Origin: Gammaproteobacteria bacterium
GTDB taxonomy: Bacteria > Pseudomonadota > Gammaproteobacteria > Chromatiales > Chromatiaceae
Reading direction: 5' to 3'
Length of the DNA stretch: 32,019 nucleotides
Assembly (NCBI GenBank): GCA_011389885.1
Contig: JAABTK010000056.1
Location: 1-32,019 of the forward strand
The notes below the pieces were generated by a model. That model was not told the DNA's origin and ran no database searches. It saw nothing but the letters and a program-made list of their open reading frames with translations. How positions within the stretch are numbered: the first letter of the stretch is position 1; each line of letters opens with the position of its first letter. Shown here piece by piece: positions 18,086 to 24,894 of this stretch. A program made the translations under genes and the position numbers.

Positions 18086-18430
18086 TCAGCAGGTGAGGTG
18101 CAGGGCGCCGACCACCGCGGCGGACTGGGCCTGAAGCTCTTGCAAACGGGCCACCGCGGCGGCGGTTTTGAGCACCTCTAGCTGAATGCCTTGCGCCTGG
18201 AGCATTTCGCGGGTGGCTGCGGGCACTTGCAAACGACCGAAATAGCCGCTGCCTACGACCAAGCGCTGCGGGCGCGAGGCCAGCACTTGGTCGAGATCCT
18301 CCGCCGCCAGGCGGTGGCCCTTGATCCGCCACCAGGGTCCGCTCACTCGGTCCGCATGTATAATCAGGTCGTGGTTGAACTGCCGGCCATCGATTACGAT
18401 GCGGCCGAACCCATATTCTTGGATTTTCAT
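18086..18430 (-). CDS. Mth938-like (DUF498) domain protein
   Basis: A 114-residue protein of the small Mth938-like/DUF498 family (related to eukaryotic NDUFAF3). Motifs seen are GRIVIDGRQFNHDLIIHADRV near the N-terminus, WWRIKGHRLAAEDL, and the conserved LVVGSGYFGRLQVP with the helix REMLQAQGIQLEVLKTAAAV. Family members bind no known substrate, and their molecular role in bacteria is undefined. GGGGG lies about 8 bases before the ATG. It is 115 bp downstream of the photolyase stop, on the same strand, so co-transcription is possible but uncertain. Confidence 0.88.
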   Translation of the reverse strand: MKIQEYGFGRIVIDGRQFNHDLIIHADRVSGPWWRIKGHRLAAEDLDQVLASRPQRLVVGSGYFGRLQVPAATREMLQAQGIQLEVLKTAAAVARLQELQAQSAAVVGALHLTC

Positions 18431-18545
18431 GGAGAGCCCCCGTTAAGCTGTCAACCGAGCGATTGTTATTGATTTTATCAGGCGTATGGGGGCTGGGACT
18501 CGGCCGACTATGGGGCAGTTCACTTTACGGATTGAATTTCAGCAT

Positions 18546-19934
18546 TCACCTGATGGCTTGATAGGCGTCTAACGCAAGCGCTCGACCCTCTTTGAGGCCG
18601 ATGACGGGATTCGGGTAGCCGCCGGGCGGATGGGCGCCGCCCTTCCAGGGCTGGTGGATGCGGTCCGCCGGCAGCGCCCGCAACTCCGGGACCCAGGCCC
18701 GCAGGTAGCGCCCCTGCGGATCGAAACGCGTGCTTTGGGTCACCGGATTGAAGATGCGGAAATAGGGCGCCGCATCGGCCCCGCTGCCGGCCACCCACTG
18801 CCAGCCCATGCTGTTGTTGGCCAGGTCGGCATCCAGCAAGGTGTCCCAAAACCAATGCGCGCCCGCTTGCCATGGGATCAGCAGGTGTTTGGTCAGAAAA
18901 GAGGCGACGATCATGCGCACCCGATTGTGCATCCAGCCGGTGGCCCAGAGTTCGCGCATGCCGGCGTCCACAATCGGAATCCCGGTGCGCCCCTGCTGCC
19001 AGCGTTGCAGGTCGGCGGCGTAGTGGCTGCGCCAGGGGAACCCCTCGAATTTGGGGTTTAGCGGGCGATCCGTGGTGTGCGGGAAATGAAACAGCAGTTG
19101 ATGGGCGAACTCGCGCCAATAGAGCTGGCGCAGGTAAGGGCCAGTCGCATCCGGGTCCTGCGGCTGCAGCGCGGCGACGACTTGGCGCGGCGACAGCTCG
19201 CCGAAGCGCAGGTGCGGCGAGAGGCGCGAGGTGCCCGCCTCCGCCGGCCAATCCCGCGCCGCCTCGTAGGCCGCCGCCGGGCCGGCGGCGAAGGCCGAGA
19301 GCCGCTGCAAGGCGCCAGCCTCGCCCGGCGCCCACTGGGCGTAAAAGCCGGCATCCCAGGGGATCTGCGGCAGCAGCCCGCACGCCTCCAGCCCCGCGGG
19401 GTTCACACCCCCCGGCAACGGCGGCAAGCGCTCCGGGGCCGGGCGGGGCGGCGCCGGCGGGGCGGCCTTCAGGCAGGCCTTCCAATAAGGCGTAAATACC
19501 TTGTACGGCGTGCCGTCGCCCTTGAGGGCCTGCCAGGGCTCGTTGAGCAAGGCGGCATTAAAGGACGCGACATCCAGGCCGTCTTCGTTAAAGCGCTGCC
19601 TGACCCGTTTATCCAGCTCGATCGATGCCGGCTCGTAACGCCGGTTCCAATACAGGCCGCCGGCGGCGAAGCGCTGCACCAAGTCGGCCAGCAGCGCCTC
19701 GGTGTCGCCCTCAAGCACCAATAGCCCGCAGCCCGCCGCCCGCAGCCCATCGTCCAAGGCCTTGAGGCTATGGTGCAACCACCAGCGGCTGGCCGCCCCC
19801 ATGGGCCAAGCGCCGGCGGCGGCCGGGTCCAGGATATACACCGGCAACAGCGCCCCGCCGTGCCCGGCGGCATGCGCCAAGGCGGGGTTGTCCGTTAGCC
19901 GGAGGTCGTTGCGGAACCAGAGGATGCTAACCAT
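18546..19934 (-). CDS. phrB: Deoxyribodipyrimidine photo-lyase (class I)
   Basis: A 462-residue flavoprotein that uses blue light to split cyclobutane pyrimidine dimers. The N-terminal antenna domain begins VSILWFRNDLRLTDNPAL. The FAD-binding helical domain has RLSPHLRFGELSPRQV, GIPIVDAGMRELWATGWMHN and NNSMGWQWVAGSGADAAPYF, then RIFNPVTQS. The ATG at 19934 was chosen because the family starts right at this Rossmann strand; an in-frame start at 19967 would overlap the upstream gene. Its ATG is 11 bp after the stop of the unknown gene ending at 19946, so they are probably one transcript. The residues fit a CPD photolyase rather than a cryptochrome-DASH, although sequence alone cannot fully exclude (6-4) or regulatory roles. 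Confidence 0.95.
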   Translation of the reverse strand: MVSILWFRNDLRLTDNPALAHAAGHGGALLPVYILDPAAAGAWPMGAASRWWLHHSLKALDDGLRAAGCGLLVLEGDTEALLADLVQRFAAGGLYWNRRYEPASIELDKRVRQRFNEDGLDVASFNAALLNEPWQALKGDGTPYKVFTPYWKACLKAAPPAPPRPAPERLPPLPGGVNPAGLEACGLLPQIPWDAGFYAQWAPGEAGALQRLSAFAAGPAAAYEAARDWPAEAGTSRLSPHLRFGELSPRQVVAALQPQDPDATGPYLRQLYWREFAHQLLFHFPHTTDRPLNPKFEGFPWRSHYAADLQRWQQGRTGIPIVDAGMRELWATGWMHNRVRMIVASFLTKHLLIPWQAGAHWFWDTLLDADLANNSMGWQWVAGSGADAAPYFRIFNPVTQSTRFDPQGRYLRAWVPELRALPADRIHQPWKGGAHPPGGYPNPVIGLKEGRALALDAYQAIR

Positions 19935-19945
19935 AGGGTTTAGGA

Positions 19946-20518
19946 TCACCGCCCCCGAGATTGCCAAAGTATGAAATCGACCTTTTTGAGATCAGTCATT
20001 TTGTAATAGCCTGAAACCTTTTCATTAAATCGGTTGACGCAGCGCACACCCGCCGCACTGCCCAGGAACCCTTGGTGCCGCCGCTGGATGGAATCGTATG
20101 CGGCCTTTGCATCCTCGAAGCGGGACGGGCTCGCGTATGCGGGGGCCTTATGCCCGGTATTCTTCAGCACCCAGGTATCCCAAACCGGTGCATGCGGGTC
20201 CAGGGTGGAAACGAGCTTGGAACAGAACGATGGCTCATAGCGACCGGTCAGCGCCCGCATCTCGTCCAGCACGCTGGCGAACGAGGCCCTGGCGCTCTTG
20301 CCGCGCTCCAGGATTCCGTAGTAGGCCGCATACCATTCTGGCGAGCGCTGCCGGACCCGGTAAAAGGCATTATACTTCCGCTGAAAATCCGCCCCCGCCG
20401 AGACATCCGCTTGGGGGAGCATCGCCATAATCTCCAGGTATTGACCGATGCCCCGCCTTGCCTGCTCTATCGCATGATCGATTTCTTCCCGGTCCATGCA
20501 ACACCCGGCCTTGGTCAT
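19946..20518 (-). CDS. Unrecognised protein upstream of photolyase
   Basis: A 190-residue soluble protein that I do not recognise. It is mostly helical, starting MTKAGCCMDREEIDHAIEQA. A conserved-looking centre reads FCSKLVSTLDPHAPVWDTWVL, and a motif GSAAGVRCVNRFNEKVSGYY lies near the C-terminus. The SKLVSTLDP...VWDTWVL pattern faintly recalls helix-hairpin-helix DNA-glycosylase-like folds, but this is a guess. Starts at 20518 or 20497 are both possible; an in-frame TTG at 20530 is less likely. A strong minus-strand promoter (20579-20550) ends about 30 bases before 20518. The stop is 11 bp before the photolyase ATG, so the two genes are probably co-transcribed. Confidence 0.75.
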   Translation of the reverse strand: MTKAGCCMDREEIDHAIEQARRGIGQYLEIMAMLPQADVSAGADFQRKYNAFYRVRQRSPEWYAAYYGILERGKSARASFASVLDEMRALTGRYEPSFCSKLVSTLDPHAPVWDTWVLKNTGHKAPAYASPSRFEDAKAAYDSIQRRHQGFLGSAAGVRCVNRFNEKVSGYYKMTDLKKVDFILWQSRGR

Positions 20519-20549
20519 CCATCCGGCCAATACCCTTAAATAAGTGCGT

Positions 20550-20579
20550 TATATAGGTCGCGTTGGCGCGTAGAATCAA
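20550..20579 (-). promoter_or_regulatory. Sigma70-type promoter for the unknown gene and phrB
   Basis: On the minus strand, TTGATT (20579-20574) and TATATA (20555-20550) are separated by 18 bp. The predicted transcript would begin near 20543, giving a leader of about 25 bases before the ATG at 20518. This is one of the two clearest promoter matches in the window. Confidence 0.55.
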
Positions 20580-20639
20580 CCGCTTACGGCGGCGCGTTCG
20601 TCCTGAGCGGCCTAAGGTGGCCGGAACGATGATCAAGGC

Positions 20640-20824
20640 CCAACACCCCGCATAACGCTGGGTATAATTCGGTATAAATGGCATAAAAAACACCGCTAAG
20701 AGGTCCGATCAAAATGACTGAATCGCCTGTCCAGGAGCCCGGTTCCAGCGATCCTAGTCGTTTTTTGTTAGGGCCTCTAAGGGCCTTTTTTATGCTTCGT
20801 GTCCCGGGTCTCGCCGTGGCATAG
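20640..20824 (+). other. Candidate short transcription unit or small ORF
   Basis: TATAAT at 20663-20668 is a consensus -10 without a good -35. AAGAGGT (20699-20705) stands 8 bases before an ATG at 20714 that opens a 36-codon frame ending TAG at 20822-20824. Its peptide starts MTESPVQEPGSSDPSRF and matches nothing known to me. The same stretch contains two T-runs (about 20760-20766 and 20785-20790). CTAAGAGGTCC (20697-20707) can pair imperfectly with GGGCCTCTAAG (20771-20781) just before the second run. It could be a small RNA, a small protein, or chance. It overlaps the end of the minus-strand membrane-protein gene. Confidence 0.2.
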
Positions 20825-21241
20825 GGAATAATAGCGGGTTTTGGCCGGGGCGTGGGAGACGATGCCGGAGATTAGGATCACCAGGATGAACACAGGGCCG
20901 GCGGTTTGGGGGAAGATCGGAATCAGCCCCAGCAACAGCAGCTTGAGCAGGATGGCCGCGCCGCGCACCTGACACAGCCAAATCGCGCTCGACCACAGGG
21001 CAATGAGGACCAAGGCCGCGCCGGACAGGGTGGTGAGCCAGAAGTAGCCGGCCCATTGGGCATAGGCCAGGCCATGCAGATAGCCGCCGGCCATGCCGGC
21101 CATGCCGACCAAATGCAGGGTTCGCAACAGGATGTTGGCCCAACGCTGGCCTTTGAAGCTGCGGGATTTGGCGGGAAATAAAAGCTCTTTCATCGATGGG
21201 GCCTGTTTTGCTGACAAAGGGTTAGCAGAATCAAAATTCAT
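20777..21241 (-). CDS. Small integral membrane protein, unknown function
   Basis: A 154-residue inner-membrane protein with about four hydrophobic helices (LLRTLHLVGMAGMAGGYLHG, the YFWLTTLSGAALVLIALW region, AAILLKLLLLGLIPIF, and AGPVFILVILISGIVSHAP). Histidines lie in or at the ends of helices (LHLVG, YLHG, VSHAP), which could bind metal or haem, but no known motif fixes this. The ATG at 21241 sits inside the last codons of the MBL hydrolase gene and overlaps it by 11 bp, so translational coupling is likely. A second ATG at 21193 (MKELLFPAKSRSFKGQRWAN) would remove 16 polar residues and is equally possible. No family was recognised. Confidence 0.7.
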   Translation of the reverse strand: MNFDSANPLSAKQAPSMKELLFPAKSRSFKGQRWANILLRTLHLVGMAGMAGGYLHGLAYAQWAGYFWLTTLSGAALVLIALWSSAIWLCQVRGAAILLKLLLLGLIPIFPQTAGPVFILVILISGIVSHAPAKTRYYSLCHGETRDTKHKKGP

Positions 21242-21998
21242 GCCAGCCGGAAGCCTCGTGCTGGTGCGCCACTGAGAGCACCGCTTCAAGTCGGGGCGAC
21301 ACCGCCGACAGGGCCTCTAGGGCCAAGCCCGGGGTGTTGTTCTTTGCGCTCAAATGGCCCGCCACTAGGTGTTGCAGCCGCGCATGGTCCAGGCGCGCGA
21401 GCAGGGCCGCGGCCTGGGGGTTGGAGAGGTGACCGTATTCGCCGCCCACGCGCCGCTGCAAGCGCGGGGGATAGGGGCCATTGGCGAGCATTTGCGGGCA
21501 GTGGTTGCATTCGAGGAACAAGGCGTCGCAGGCGAGCAGGGATTGCAGGATGTGCGGGGTCTCGGCGCCGCTGTCGGTGAGTACGCCGAGGCGGCGGCCC
21601 GCGTGCTCGAACACGAATTGCACCGGCTCGCCGGCGTCATGGGGGATTGGAAACGGGTGGATTGCCAGGTCGCCGACGCGAAACGCACCGTGATGGGGCG
21701 TAATGAGGTGCAGGTGGGGGATTTCGCCCAGGCGAGGCGCGCCCCGCCGCCAGGTGCCGGCGGTGGTCCAGACCGGGATGCGATAGCGCCGCGCCAGGGC
21801 GCCTGCGCCGCGCAGGTGGTCTTGATGTTCATGGGTGATCAGCAGCGCGTCCAGCGTGGCCGCATCGGCGCCGCGGGCGGCCAGCCTGCGCTCCAGCTCG
21901 CGCAGGGCCAAGCCGCAGTCGAGCAACAGGCGGGTGTTCGCGGCCTCCACCAAGAGGGCATTGCCGCGGCTGCCGCTGGCGAGGGACAGGAAACGCAT
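21231..21998 (-). CDS. MBL-fold metallo-hydrolase (YycJ/PhnP-like)
   Basis: A 255-residue cytoplasmic metallo-beta-lactamase-fold hydrolase. It opens MRFLSLASGSRGNALLVE, typical of the YycJ-like branch. The metal-binding motif is THEHQDH, with further ligands probably in PHHGAFRVG, PIPHDA, LTDSGAET and LVAGHLSAKNN. Relatives process RNA or phosphate esters, but the substrate is unknown here. The ATG at 21998 was chosen because the family begins at this strand; the 34 codons before it are Arg/Pro-rich repeat-like sequence. It lies downstream of dapA-bamC, an order I associate with gammaproteobacteria, but a 670-bp repeat-filled gap now separates it from bamC. It overlaps the membrane-protein gene by 11 bp. 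Confidence 0.88.
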   Translation of the reverse strand: MRFLSLASGSRGNALLVEAANTRLLLDCGLALRELERRLAARGADAATLDALLITHEHQDHLRGAGALARRYRIPVWTTAGTWRRGAPRLGEIPHLHLITPHHGAFRVGDLAIHPFPIPHDAGEPVQFVFEHAGRRLGVLTDSGAETPHILQSLLACDALFLECNHCPQMLANGPYPPRLQRRVGGEYGHLSNPQAAALLARLDHARLQHLVAGHLSAKNNTPGLALEALSAVSPRLEAVLSVAHQHEASGWHEF

Positions 21999-22196
21999 TA
22001 GGCAGGGGGCCGGCGGTCGGCGGCCGCGCCCCGTTTGAGCGGGCCGAGGGCGCGGTCGGCGTGGCGGGTAGTCGGTCGCGTCGGCATGCGCCGAGGCCAC
22101 GGCAGCGGTGTGATCGGAGGTTGCGGCTTCAGCCGGGCCGGTCTCGACCGCGGCCCGCCTAAGGCCTCAACCTCGCGCTGTTTCCCAGCGCGCAAT

Positions 22197-22671
22197 CTAG
22201 TACGCCTGCACGTCAATAACGGAAACAACGACTCTTGGTAACGCAGAGGCGCAGAGGATCGCAGAGGGCGCTGAGGAATATTGGCTAATGGGTTCGGTAG
22301 CCGTTGGCGATTGCTTGATCACTGCTTCAGCCCTCTTCGTTGCACCAAGGGTTCCCTCCCCGTTCCCTCCCCGCTGGGGGAGGGACAGGGAGGGAGACTC
22401 GGGTGAACTCATAGGCTTGCGCTCTTGTCACCGCAGCCATCCCCCCCGACCGCCTGCAGGGGGAGATGAGCGCCGAGCGGGTTCAGCATCCCCAGCCATT
22501 CGGCGGCGTACGCAAACCGTCTGCGGTTTGGCTGCGTTTTTGCGGCCCTGGAAAACGCGTGTTCAGCTTTTAACCGAAACCCTCTCTGCGCGCTGTGCGG
22601 TTCTGCGCGCGCCCTGGGTCCCGAAAGCCCATGGGAACGGTTGCTTTCGATACTTAGGCGCAACCGCACTA
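22197..22671. repeat. Dispersed repeat element splitting bamC from the MBL gene
   Basis: The left end (22197-22280) begins CTAGTACGCCTGCACGTC, then AATAACGGAAACAACG and GCGCAGAGG units. The right end (22585-22671) has CTCTCTGCGCGCTGTGCGG, TTGCTTTCGATACTTAGGCG and CAACCGCACTAC, inverted to the left. The last CTA (22669-22671) is the minus-strand TAG stop of bamC. A hairpin made of CCCTCCCC repeats (22354-22372) and GGGGGAGGGACAGGGAGGG (22376-22394) lies inside. The flank at 22122-22190 (TTGCGGCTTCAGCC, CTAAGGCCTCAACC) matches interior segments of other copies. No gene is supported in 21999-22668. Confidence 0.7.
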
Positions 22672-23823
22672 CCGCAACTGTTCGTGGATGAGGGTCAAAA
22701 TGCGCTCGGCGGTGTCGCCGTTGCGCGGCTCGCCGTCTTCGTTGCGCACCGCAATGCGGGTGACGCCGGCCTGTTCGCTGAGCTTGACCTGATAGCGCCC
22801 GTCCTGGTCGATGTCCTTACGGTCGCGCCAAAAGGCGAGGCTGGCCAGAAAGCCCGAATCGTCGTCCTTCATCGGATCGTCGTAACGCACATAGTAGATG
22901 CGCTGCACGCGGTCGCGGTCCTCCACCGCGAAGCCTACGCGGTCCAGGGCCACGCCGGTGAGCCGCCAGGTGCGCTCCAGGTCTTCGGACACGGTGATGT
23001 AGAGATCGCCCCCGCCCTGGTGCAGGCGCGCCCGCTGGCGCTCTTCGCCCGACCCGGCCAGGCTCCGCTTGGCGCGCTCTTCGGCCACCCCGAGGTAGAC
23101 CATCAGGCGGCGCAGCATCTCGGCTTCGAGCTGCGGATCGGGCTCGCGCGGGACCCAGACCATTTGCTCGGTCGCGCCGGCGGCGCCGCGGGTGACATCT
23201 TCCTGCATGCCGCGCTGGGTCAGGTAAAGCTCGGTGGCGCCCGTCATCGGGCCGCGCTCCAGGCGCACCCGGAATTGATCACGGGTGGAGCTGGAATACA
23301 GGCCATCGAACACGCCGCGAATGGTGTTGGTCAGGAAATCGCTTTCAATATTGGCGCGATTTTCGATCCAGTCGGTGACCATTACACCCATCACCGGATC
23401 CTGCTCCACCAGCAGGATGCCGTTCTCCTGCCAGAAGGCGGCGACCTTGGGCCATACCGCCTCGGCCGGGGCCTCGATCAACAGCCAGCGTTGATCGCCG
23501 TCGCGCTGCAGCTGCACGTTTTCCACCTGCGGCAGGATGGGCTTTTTTTCGACCCCGCCGGTGTTGCGGCGGGCGCCGCCGCCCATGACCTCGGAATAGG
23601 TGGCGCTCACCGAGCCGCCCTCGGGGATGGCCAGTGCATCGCCCACCGAGTGACTGCGGGTCAAGTCCGGCGGAAGCTCCAGGTTGCGCTCCAGGTTCTT
23701 GGATTTTTTGTACTCGAACCGACGATCCGACAACAGATCGTCATCCTTCTTGTCGGCGCTGCCGCAGCCTGTGATCAGGATGGCCAGCATGGAAAGCAGG
23801 ATTAGAGCGAATGGGGTTCGCAT
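22669..23823 (-). CDS. bamC: Outer-membrane assembly lipoprotein BamC
   Basis: A 384-residue lipoprotein of the BAM complex, which inserts beta-barrel proteins into the outer membrane. It has a signal peptide with lipobox LITGCGS (lipidated Cys near residue 20), then an unstructured segment, the usual BamD-binding part (ELPPDLTRSHSVGDALAIPE). Two helix-grip domains follow: RWLLIEAPAEAVWPKVAAFW and ILLVEQDPVMGVMVTDW mark the first, DLYITVSEDLERTWRLTGVAL and VQRIYYVRY the second. The ATG follows GAGGA at normal spacing, 12 bp after dapA, as in E. coli. Its TAG stop is the terminal trinucleotide of the dispersed repeat, which may have reset the C-terminus, although the ending ERILTLIHEQLR looks complete. 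Confidence 0.95.
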   Translation of the reverse strand: MRTPFALILLSMLAILITGCGSADKKDDDLLSDRRFEYKKSKNLERNLELPPDLTRSHSVGDALAIPEGGSVSATYSEVMGGGARRNTGGVEKKPILPQVENVQLQRDGDQRWLLIEAPAEAVWPKVAAFWQENGILLVEQDPVMGVMVTDWIENRANIESDFLTNTIRGVFDGLYSSSTRDQFRVRLERGPMTGATELYLTQRGMQEDVTRGAAGATEQMVWVPREPDPQLEAEMLRRLMVYLGVAEERAKRSLAGSGEERQRARLHQGGGDLYITVSEDLERTWRLTGVALDRVGFAVEDRDRVQRIYYVRYDDPMKDDDSGFLASLAFWRDRKDIDQDGRYQVKLSEQAGVTRIAVRNEDGEPRNGDTAERILTLIHEQLR

Positions 23824-23835
23824 GGAATAGGGTCC

Positions 23836-24720
23836 TCAGTGGGAATCGATTACGCCGGCCTGCCGCATGGACTGCCGCAAGGCCTCGTGGTATGGAGCGG
23901 AGAGCGGCGTCAGCGGCAAGCGGATACCGCGCGGGATGCGGCCCATTTCGGCCAAGGCCCATTTCACCGGGATCGGGTTGGCCTCCAGGAACAGATCGCG
24001 GTGCAGGCCGGCCAGCGGCGCGTCCAGCGCCTCGGCGCGGGCGCGGTCAGCCGCCAGCGCCGCCTCGCACATGGCGGCGAAGGCCCGCGGGGCCACATTG
24101 GCCGTTACCGAGATCACCCCGTCGCCGCCGGCGAGCAGGAATTCCCGCGCGGTGGCGTCGTCGCCGCTGATGAGTGAAAACCCGGCCCCGCAGCCGGCGC
24201 GCAATACGGCCACGCGCGCGATGTCGGCGGTGGCCTCCTTGATGCCGACGATGTTGTCGATCTGCGCCAAGCGGATCGCCGTCTCGGGCTGCATGTCGCA
24301 GGCGGTGCGGCCGGGCACGTTGTACAACAGCTGCGGGATGTCCACCGTCTCGGCCACCTTTTTGTGGTGCAAATAGAGGCCTTCCTGGGTGGGCTTGTTG
24401 TAGTAGGGCGTCACCAGCAGACAGGCGTCGGCCCCGGCCTCTTTGGCGCAGCGGGTCAGGGTGATGGCCTCGGTGGTGGAGTTGGCGCCGGTGCCGGCCA
24501 GCACCGGCACCCGACCGGCGGCGAAATCAATGATGCGCTTGATGACGCGGCAGTGCTCCTCCTCATCCAGGGTGGCGGATTCGCCGGTGGTGCCCACCGC
24601 GACGATGCCTTTGGTCCCCTGCTCGATATGCCACTCGATGAGCAGCCGCAAGCTCTCCTCATCGACGCTGTCGTCCTCCCGCATGGGAGTGACCAGGGCC
24701 GCCATGCTGCCTCGAAACAT
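23836..24720 (-). CDS. dapA: 4-hydroxy-tetrahydrodipicolinate synthase
   Basis: A 294-residue TIM-barrel enzyme that condenses pyruvate with aspartate semialdehyde in lysine and diaminopimelate synthesis. Motifs are GSMAALVTPM at the start, GTTGESATL for substrate binding, VTPYYNKPTQEGLYLHH with the catalytic Tyr, and IVGIKEATADI with the Schiff-base Lys. The ATG at 24720 follows GAGGAG at 7 bases, which decides it over an in-frame ATG at 24735. The length matches the family (about 292). It leads a dapA-bamC operon, as in many gammaproteobacteria. Allosteric control by lysine is known for some family members and cannot be judged here. Confidence 0.97.
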   Translation of the reverse strand: MFRGSMAALVTPMREDDSVDEESLRLLIEWHIEQGTKGIVAVGTTGESATLDEEEHCRVIKRIIDFAAGRVPVLAGTGANSTTEAITLTRCAKEAGADACLLVTPYYNKPTQEGLYLHHKKVAETVDIPQLLYNVPGRTACDMQPETAIRLAQIDNIVGIKEATADIARVAVLRAGCGAGFSLISGDDATAREFLLAGGDGVISVTANVAPRAFAAMCEAALAADRARAEALDAPLAGLHRDLFLEANPIPVKWALAEMGRIPRGIRLPLTPLSAPYHEALRQSMRQAGVIDSH

Positions 24721-24811
24721 CAACAAGCTCCTCAACGAACGAATAAAACCGCGATTCTAGCCGCTCGGGCGAACCAGCGGCAAGGGCCGAATGGCGAACG
24801 CCGCCGGCGAT

Positions 24812-24829
24812 CCGCCTCAAGTGAGGCGG
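24812..24829. other. Perfect 8-bp hairpin between waaA and dapA
   Basis: CCGCCTCA and TGAGGCGG form a perfect stem with a 2-base loop, 66 bp past the waaA stop. It is placed to end or stabilise the waaA transcript before dapA begins, but no T-run follows. Confidence 0.4.
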
Positions 24830-24894
24830 TTGCCGCAACGCCCATGGCGGGTGTAAGGCGCACCGAGGCGGCCTATTCTTTGGCGGAAACCCCC

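Noticed and set aside
20760-20795. Strong intrinsic terminator at the double T-run
   Set aside because: The local stem is only 3-4 bp unless a long-range pairing is assumed, so it is kept only as part of the tentative short transcription unit.
22288-23805. 505-codon plus-strand frame
   Set aside because: Runs through the repeat element and then antisense to bamC, so it cannot be a conserved gene.
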